NCBI GenBank assembly: GCA_026770585.1
Contig: MU646409.1
Coordinates: 659,942 to 684,626, forward strand
Reading direction: 5' to 3'
Source of the DNA: Baffinella frigidus
Taxonomy: Eukaryota; Cryptophyceae; Cryptomonadales; Baffinellaceae
DNA length: 24,685 nucleotides
In this document: positions 13,321 to 22,300 of the stretch, piece after piece
Layout of the letters: each line of letters starts with the position of its first letter
How positions within the stretch are numbered: position 1 is the stretch's first letter
Translations under genes and position numbers: made by a program
The notes under the pieces: generated by a model
Seen by the model: only the letters and a program-made list of their open reading frames with translations
What the model was told of the DNA's origin: nothing
Databases searched by the model: none

Positions 13321-16300
13321 AAGAGAGAGAGAGAGAGAGGAGGGGAGTGGCGCGAGGACCTGCATGAGGCAGACGCCCTCCATGCCCGGGTAGCGCTCGC
13401 TGTCGATGGCGGGCGAGTCGTCCACCCAGACCCGCATTCCCTCTTGCACCTGCACGCGGTTTGCTGTTTCAGTGTCCTTCCACCTGGTTGTATATCCTTT
13501 ATATTTCTCACTGTCATGCTCTCGCTGTTTGTATCACGCTCTCTATATATATCACGCACACACACACAAACACACAACACACAACACACAACACACAACA
13601 CACAACACACAACACACACTTTCTTTCTCTCTATGCGTCTTGACTATCCTGCTACCTGTCGCCTCGCACCTCCGGAGGTCCAATTGATGGACAGTTCGAC
13701 AAAGAAAAAAGGCAATACCAAGAAGAGACGTGGAGACTGCAAAAATCTAGTTTCCGCGTAGTTGATCGGGCCTCATTCCAAACGATGATCCCGGAAGCAA
13801 AGGCTCCCGGCAACCCTCCTGCAGGTGACTTTGGTGACATCAGGGTGGTAGGCACCCTGATGCGCCACCTTTCTCTCTCTCGCTCTCACTATTTATCGCT
13901 CTCTCTCTCGCTCTACCACTATCGCTCTCGCTCTTTCTGTTTCTCTCGCTCTCTCTATATCTATCTCCCTCGCACTTGTCAGCAGGCACACGTCGTCTCG
14001 CAGGTTATGAGCTCGGTAGTACATAACCTGAGAGAGCGCTTCTTCTGACTGGTCGGGAGAAAGGAGAGCGTCGAAAGGGCAAGGGAACGGCGCTCCCACG
14101 CATCATCAGGTTGTGTCTGTCCAGTCGCGAGTAGCCCGTGCTTACCTGGATGGTGTTCTCTCTCTGCCTCCCTCTATATTTCTCTTCTATCTCTCGCTCG
14201 CTATGTCTCTATCTCTCTCACCTGGACGACGCTCTGGGTGTCGAGCGAGGCGAGAAACACGTGGTGCATCATCTTCGTCCATGCCAGTCGCACCTGCGAG
14301 TGAGAGTGTGAGAGAGTGCGAGTGGGAGTGAAAGAGTGCGAATGTGAGAGTGAGAGAGGGAGAGAGAGCGAGAGTGTGTGAGAGAGAGAGTGCGAGAGTG
14401 AGAGTGCGAGAGTGCGAGAGCGAGAGTGTGTGAGAGAGTGAGAGAGAGTGAGAGAGTCAGGGAGTGAGAGCGTTGAGAGAGTCAGAGAGTGAGCGAGTGA
14501 AAGAGTCGCGCATGCAAGCAGTCACAGCGCGCGCCTCACACAACCATCTCCACCCCAAGGATCAGGCATGCCCACGCACCGCTCTATCCTCACGGGAAGG
14601 TTGAACCGTTGTTTTTTTTGCGCAAGAATAAAGACCACCCAGAAAAGGTCATTGAAAACCCGACGGGCGGTAGCGCGCCAGGTGGCCGACACGCTCCCTC
14701 TCTCGTTTCCACGATCTCGCGGGACAGTGTCTGCCTGCCTATACGGGTGGTTACCCTAGACTCGCAGGTTATGAGGCCAGGACAACTTAAGGGAAGCACT
14801 TTCGTGGAGAGAGGACACATACATAGTGGACGCCGTCAACGTCGACTTCGGTTTCGACAGTCCCGTCGGGTCTTCTCCCCGTCCAGAGCAGGCGGGACGT
14901 CACCTATCCACCCCGCGCGGTAAGTGCATCAGTCACCAACCATCCAACGCAGGCAGTGCATCATACGTCGCCTACATACCATCTACCTGAACCAGAGCAA
15001 CCGTGACGCCACCTACCCTCCGACGCTGCCAGAAGACAACCCACGCTGCGGTGCATCACACGTCGCCTACCTACCATCTACTCGCGCAGCCGTGACGTCG
15101 CCTGCCTACGGATGCGTTCCGTGATTCGGTGCCGCGCCCCTACCCTACGTGATCCGGTGCCACGCCCCTACCTAGCGAGTGGTTTGCGTGTCCCGTGGTT
15201 CCAGGTCTTTCCTCGCGGGGCGTCTCAGGCGTGTGCATCTCAGATCGCCCACCGCCTCGTATCCGTGCGTGTGTCCATTGCAGGGATGTGACGGCAGACG
15301 CGCACGGTAACGATCGAGTGCGTCACGCTTGGTCTCATCGAATCATGCCGCGTGCACCGCGCACGGTCATGGTAGGGGTAGTGCGCCACGCGTGGGCAGA
15401 AGCTGCCTGGCAGCCGCATTGTAAGGCTGTTGGATGCATTCCCACCCCCTCTTCCAGCTAAGCCATCTTTCGACTTGTCAAGGCCTCTTCCAACTGGATC
15501 GAGAGTAGTCAAAAGACTACATGGGACGCTGTGAGGTGGAGTTGGATGCGTTTCTTGAGTGTGTACAAAGAAATGGTTACGTTACCTGATCGAACTTGAC
15601 GTGTTGGAGAATGCGCGCCTTGTTCATCGCGTTCTTGCCCGCCGCGCAGAGCGCCAGAAGGTTGATGCTCGAGAAGTGGTATTTCACCAGCGACCGCACC
15701 TGCAAACCGTGTCACCCTCGTCCCGTCATTTCCCTGACGACGTCACTTGGAAGTGGCCGAGGTCATCTTTGGCGCGGATCAGGGAGTGTTTCGGAAACAG
15801 GAGAAGCTACGGAGGGTTCCCGGGAGGGCCTGGTGAGGTGTGGAGCACCCACTCTTGCCAGGTGCTCGGCAGCACATGCGGCAACATTATGCTATTTGCA
15901 GCAACACCAAACTACAAGGAATCCACTTTCCGCATCTGCCCGAAGAGATCTGCAACAATGATCATCACGAACCACGCCCAACCCTGAAGGTGACTCAACG
16001 CGCATGCATCAGCAAACACGGGGTGGCACACAAGAAAAATACACGGGCACGGACCTCCATGCGGTGTTCTCCGTTCTGGATCAGCTGGAGGAGCGTTGCT
16101 CCCTGCGCCCGCGAGAGGAGCAAGATCATCATGCAAACGCCACCGAGCGCTGGCCGGTGTGGGACGCGGGACGCACGCGCACCCATCCACGCGTGCGCGG
16201 TATGATGAGAGTCCAGGGTGCAAGGTGCAGGGTTCAGGGTGCAGGGTGCAGGGTGCAGGCTTCAGGCTTCAGGTTTCAGGGTGCAGGGTTCAAAGTTCAG

Positions 16301-19300
16301 GGTTCGAGGTTCAGAGGGTTCAGGATTGAGAGAGTTTCGGGTTTCGAGGGCGGTGTGGGGACTCGCCTGGCGGGGGTCGCTCTGGGGGAGGTCTTGGTTG
16401 GGTTGCGAGTAGTCACACGAGAGGTCCAGCAGCGCATCCCAGTCTTCCATCACCAATCGCAGGATCAAGTCCTGGTTCCGCCGGAACGGAATCCCGCCGA
16501 TTTCGAGGAACACTTCGAAGAATCGCAGCCACCTGGTTTACGGTGCAGGGGTTGGGGTATGGGGTATAGGGTGTAGGGTCAAGAGTTTAGGGTTTGGGGT
16601 TGGGGGTTGGGGTTGAGGGTTGAGGGATTAGGGTCTCGGGTTTGGGGTTGGGGGTTTGGGATTTCGGGTCTATGGTTTAGGGTGGGACAGAGTGTACAGG
16701 CACCTTGCTTTGCGGCCCCACGTGTGGATGGCGGTCATGAAGTGGCGCATCAGCGCTTCCGGCACCTGCGGGAGGCGACAGACACTCATGTTGTCAGCCA
16801 CCCAGCGGCAGGCGACAGGCAAGCCCCGGGAGCTTGCCCGTCACCATCGGGTGCCACGCCCCTACCGAGCGATCCGACCGTGGTGTGTGTTTCTCACCAG
16901 CGGCGCCGTGGGATTGCGCGTCAGCATCGAGTGCCGCGCGGGACACACTGTGTGTGCTGTGTCACACGCTCTGCTGCCGTGTGGTGTGTGGCGCGTTCCT
17001 ATCAGCCTCTCCGAATTTGAAAGTGCTCTACAGAACACGCAAAAAGAGCAGGTGAGGGATGCAAGTGTATGGATAACCTGGGTGGCCGAGAGCTGCGCCG
17101 TTTGCCTCAGCTCACGGTTCCGAGGCGGGCTCGGTCCTCAAGCCTCATAGACTAGTGTATCACTTCACGCTAGGGCCCATCTATGTCCAGTATCGAGAGT
17201 ATCAAAGAAGACGAAGTAACCTGGGAGATGAGGCGGGCATTGTCCCGGACAATCTCGCAGATCGTGTCTGCCACCTGCTCCCACCGCCCACCGAAACTTC
17301 ACGAATGTGTCCCGCGAACCCAGAATGTCAACTTGAAAATAGTCAGCCAACCCGAGAAGGGCGGAGCGCTGGAAGACCGAGTCAACATCGCACCGAAACA
17401 GGTTTCTGAACAGCACAGCTGTGTCGCAGGTCTCCTCGCTGGTCCCCTCAAAAACGCCACGGTTCATCGCACACGGGGAAAACGACAGTTGCCGGCGTTT
17501 TCGAAAGCAGGTGGTTCGGAAGGGAGGGCGGGGCGAAACGTTGAGCTTCTCGATGCCCACGTGCTCCGAGAAGATCTCGATCAGAGGGAACAGCCTCTTC
17601 TGCGCCTGTCAAAACCAGGTGTTGACTGTCAAACCGGGTTTTGTCTGTCAATCACCGGGGGTTGTGTGCCAAGCACACATTCGCCAACACGCACAGCCCC
17701 CCGGTCCATCGGCAGAGCGCCTGGACCCATTTTCATGTCAGCGCCTCGCTGCACACTCCTGTATTGGTTGACACCGTCGACTGCTGTAGTGGTTGAAAAC
17801 GCCCAGTTCTGCCTGTCGCTCAACTGCACATCACCCTCACCCAGCAACGCGCTTGTGCCTTGCCCACCTCAACGCCAGCGAGACAGCAAGTCCTGTTTAA
17901 AGCGTGGACTGTAACGCACAGATTCGTCGCCGCAACCGGCCGGGTGTTTTGGCGCCGCAGGCTAGTTGCCGTGTGTGACAGGGTGAACGGCCTGGGCAGG
18001 GCAGGGCATGGCAGGGTCGGTAGGGTACCTGCGGGTTGCCTTTGCAGAGCATCTTGAGGAAGTCGTAGCACACTTGAAAGAGATCTCGTCTTGCCGGGAT
18101 CACTGGCGGGTCTGCGTCGCGCTCCCCCTGCCACCACCCACACCATTCTCAGAACAAATCTGCATTTGCGAAAGTGGTCCACAAAAGTCAGCGATGAAGA
18201 AACGCACAGGCGCGAAACTGTGGGGTTGTTCCCGACTTCCCGGCTGCTGGGCATCTCACCCGCTCGCTCTCTCGCCCTCGCTTTCGCCATCATTCTCTCC
18301 TGCCCATTCACGCTCGCCCTCTCGCCCTCTCGCTCTATCGCCCTGGCCCTCTCGCCCTCTCGCTCTATCTCTCTCGATCTCTCTCTCGCTCGCTCGCTCG
18401 ATCTTTTTCTCGCTCTCTCGCTCTCTCGCTCTCTCACACACACGCTGGTGTTTGCTGTCTCTGAAAGTGTCTCGCTCGGTGGGCATAAGACCTGGTCTGT
18501 GAGAGCATCGCGGCGAGAGGTATCGCGTTCGAGGTTCAGCTGCAACATGTCCACCACCTGTCCCAAGTCACGTGCCCAAGATCAGATCATCACCCCTCTC
18601 CCGTACCACTAGTCGTCTATGAATACCACTGAAGAAATACAACTCTGCAACCTATCCCACGCAATGTGCACGTGCACATTGTTGGCGAACAGCAAATCAC
18701 CCGCGAGGCACTGGGGGGGCACATTTGATGGTTTATGTGGTGGCGTGCCCAAGGGGAAGGTCTAGGGATACAGTCTCGTGCCAAGTCGCTCCGGTCATCC
18801 TACACGGGACTGCATCATCAAGGGGAAGGCGATACACCAGGAAGGCCACGCGGGAGCTGTGCATCAAGGCATACATTTAGTTACATAGTGTACACATCTT
18901 TTTTACTTCGTCTTCCAGGTACTCACCCTGCCCACTTGGTCGAGCGACCGGAAACCGACCGTCCGCACTGTCGGCACTGAGGTTTGTTTTCCAGGTCGAG
19001 CGGGACACGCTCAAGGATCGGGCAGGAGGGTGACCGGTTCATCGAGCTCTCGATTGAGCATGATGCGCTGGTGCTTCTCCACGAACTCCGCGGTAAACTG
19101 TGGCGAGACTGTCACGTACCTGCGCGCGGTACGTGACACGCCAACCACGTTCACCATGGTCCGACACCACCACATCCTTGATAGTGTCACATGCCTGATG
19201 GCCTCGCGTGCAATCCACGCATCAGGGGGGGGGCGAGTCTGGTCGCTTGACGCCAGCAGCAGTGTGGCAGCACGCAAGCATGCACGCAGCATCTGCAACT

Positions 19301-22300
19301 GTCTGCTCAAGTCAAAACGCCAGACCACATCGGTTGAGCACACCAAGTTGCCAGACATTGGTGTGTAGAACATCCACGGCGCGAAACATACCCGGTGAGG
19401 CGTTTGAGCAAGGAAGTCGCCTCCTCGTACGCAGCCGGTTCGTCTCTCGAGATGTGTTTTCGCAGGGAGATGAGCCTCTTGATGGCAAACTCGGTCTCGT
19501 CGTACACCTTGACGGCCGCTGGAAACACCAGCACCTGCACACCCAGCCTTCCGTCAAACGCGGCCACCCAATCAGGCCTTTGTAAAGCGTGGGGTGTAAA
19601 GCACAGAGTACAGCACCGAGCCGGAAACCGCAGTGCCCCGACAACGTGGAGGAGAGGGACCGGATGGAAAGAGATGCTCCGCAGAGGCTGTCGTCGCGAG
19701 CGAGAGGCGAGAGGCGAGAGGCGAGAGGGTTCAACACATGGACCCGCCGGATGGTGCAGATGACGTCATCAAGAGACATCAAGTCAACACGAGTCATGGG
19801 GATCAAAGTTTTGCCTGAACCTTAAACCCTAAACGAGGGGGCAGTTGGCTTGACCTGGACCATCTGAAGGTCGTTCATGACGCGGGAGCGCTGGCTCATG
19901 TGACGCAGCATCAGCGCACACGCCTGCTCCACCAGGAACCCAGAGTCAGCACGTGTTGCAATCCCACTGCGAGTCACCACTGTGTACAGCCCGGCGGCCG
20001 GGCTAAGTCCCAAATGTTGCAACAACATTTGGTGCAACACGTAGGCGCCAGGCGAAGTGCATCAGAGCAAACGCCTGCACCTCCCGTCGGCTACGCGTCA
20101 GCACTGGTTGCAACACCACCAAGACCACGCCGTGGCAGTCAGTCTTGGTGCAACACGGCCATGTGCCGGAGCATCAGAGCACACTGCAACAACAATAACA
20201 CCTCACGCCGTGCCGGTCACCACTTGTTGCAAGCCGTTGGGTCGGGCTGAGCGAGGATGGGACACCAGAGGAGCGGCTGGAGGATGGGACAACGGCAGGA
20301 AACACTCCTGCGACGATCTTCTCTCCTGGTCCCATCCGCCAACAAATCTCCCGCTACATTAGACGATAATAATAAAAAAAACGGTAGGGAAGGGATGGAG
20401 GGTGGAGGGGTCGCCTGGGCAGTGAGGTCGTTGTTTTGGAAGGAGGTGAGAGAAAGCATGGCTTCAACCAACGGGTCGCCCGTGAAGTTCCCCGCAGCGT
20501 AGGTGTCCGACTTGATGCTGCGGTCAAGGCATCGCACGTGTGCAACTCGAGGTCAGTGATTCGGGGTCAGTGCCCATTCCGGGTCAGTGACCTCTATCTA
20601 CGGCAACAGCAAACCTCACCCATGGTTGCTTGAAGAGAGCAGGCACGCACGAACGGCACCAGTGCATCAATGTTCTCGATTCGAGTGTGGCTTGATGCTG
20701 TCGGAGTTCCCCGCGCGTGCGCAATGCGGGGCCAGAGGGCGCTGCGGTGAGACGCCAACACACCCCCGTCTGACAGGGCATCGCAGTGCCTGCTCTCGGT
20801 GCGTGCCTCGAAACGAGAGCAGCCACACATCGGCAACACGCGAGAATCATGCATCATGCACGATGCATGCATCCGTCGCGCTGGGTGTACCCCAGGCAAT
20901 CGCGGAAGCTCTCACCCAGCACCCATCACCCATCACCAAGCACCCATCAGGAGGGTCAAACCTGATGGGGCACTTGTAGCAAGTGAACCCGTCCCGGGTG
21001 CGAGCAACGTGAGGACGCACCCTAGGACGGACCCGCCTCGGGTGGAGAGAAAGGTCAGGTGTGTAGACATTGGTATCGCCCGTCCTGAGAGGCAACGAGG
21101 GGTGTTGGGACGTACACGCCCGAAGAGATGATGTCCTGCTTGAAGCAGCGGGCAATGCACGATTCGAAGAAGGCCTTGTTCGGCGCGAAGATAGTGTTCA
21201 GCGCCGATGACTGCCCACCACCCGCCCGGTCACGTTACCCCCAACCGCGCGCCCAGTGACGTGACACATCAACAACAACAACAACACCTCGCCCAATAGT
21301 ACAGGCCGATGCGGGGGTGGTAGACGGTCTGGGGCTGGGAGGCCCCGTCACGTGACCAGCACGCCCTCCCTCGCACCCCTCTCCCTCTCTCTCACCGCCG
21401 CCTGCCTCGACCACCCCCCCCCCCCCGCGCGCCATCTTTGCTCTCTGTCGCAAGCACACACATACACAAATACACACGCGTTCGCTCTCTGTAGATTACA
21501 GCGCTGCAGCCACGGCTTGGTCCCGAAAGGTTGCTGGACGAGATGAGGAGGCATTCGATGTGGGGGCAAGTACCTCATCCTCCCTCTTGGACTCCGTTCT
21601 CGAGAGATTCGCCATGGTAGACGGGAACGACCCCATTTGCAGGAAGTGGGTGCCACCCTGCAGAGAGGATGGAACACTTTCAATGTAGGCTTCCGAATCG
21701 GCCACACCCAGACGCAGAGAAAGGTGGGGACGCGCGCCGCACACGTTGCCCTCTCCCTCGCATGCCATCTAACACACGGTGTCGCGCCCTCCACCCTCCC
21801 CCTGCCCTTCCACAGTAACAACTCCCCCCTGAAGGACTAACCCAAATAAAAAAAGAAACAATATATAAATAAAGCATGTGGATGAAACGGACCTCTTTGC
21901 CCTGCTTCTGCTCGAAGATTTGTTCCCAGGTGTCGAGACACACCGAGACTCGGTAGTTTGCGCGCAGGTTCAGCAGCCGGAGCAGCAGCTGCAGGGACCA
22001 GGGGGTACGCTTTAGGGTCTACGCCCACCACCACCACCACGCACCCTGAGCGGATTGACACACCCCGGCAACGCCACACGCAGCGTCAACACGAGCGCCG
22101 AACACACTCGCTCGCTCTAAGTTTCTGGGTGGAGGTGGTGCCGACAAAGCGTGAATCGTGGCGAATCGGGGCACACCAGCGGTACAGAACCCATCGGGGA
22201 TGCATGTGCACGAGTGAGGACCGCAGAGTTCCGTCTCGACCGGGGATGGATGTGCAAAAGGGTGTAACAGTCGAGGCAGAGGGTGGAAGGGAGGAACCTT

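Larger units (their letters stand above)
13450..13991 (-). other. Intron, about 540 bases, with ACACAAC repeat and hairpin
   Basis: Contains an ACACACAAC tandem array (about 13557-13620), a CT microsatellite (about 13868-13970) and a perfect 10-bp hairpin at 13838-13862. An open frame GLPGAFASGIIVWNEA (about 13768-13821) after a CTGCAG acceptor has no fitting phase. Confidence 0.6.
14294..15585 (-). other. Largest intron, about 1.3 kb
   Basis: Starts (right side is gene 5') plain, then two copies of a unit containing CGTCGCCTAC and TACCATCTAC (about 14960 and 15060), two copies of a 27-base GGTGCCGCGCCCCTACC-like unit (about 15122-15175), and a GAGAGTGCGAGAG microsatellite (14295-14510). A small exon of about ten residues could be hidden here by comparison with IP3 receptors, but none is convincing. 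Confidence 0.6.

Noticed and set aside
12918-13619. Minus-strand frames rich in SLSLSL or CVVCCV, and plus-strand RERERE frames here and near 18256-18566
   Set aside because: They are translations of GA/CT and AC microsatellites, not genes.
17078-17105. Candidate exon QTAQLSATQ with a good CAG|GTTATC donor
   Set aside because: LISQ (17221) joins VPEALM (16704) in phase 0 and agrees with the family alignment; inserting this piece requires a phase the upstream exon does not have.
19726-19835. Candidate exon KTLIPMTRVDLMSLDDVICTIRR
   Set aside because: It begins with two leftover bases while its neighbours meet in phase 0, and IP3 receptors run directly from the SQR...VQ helix to the next (VLVF) segment.
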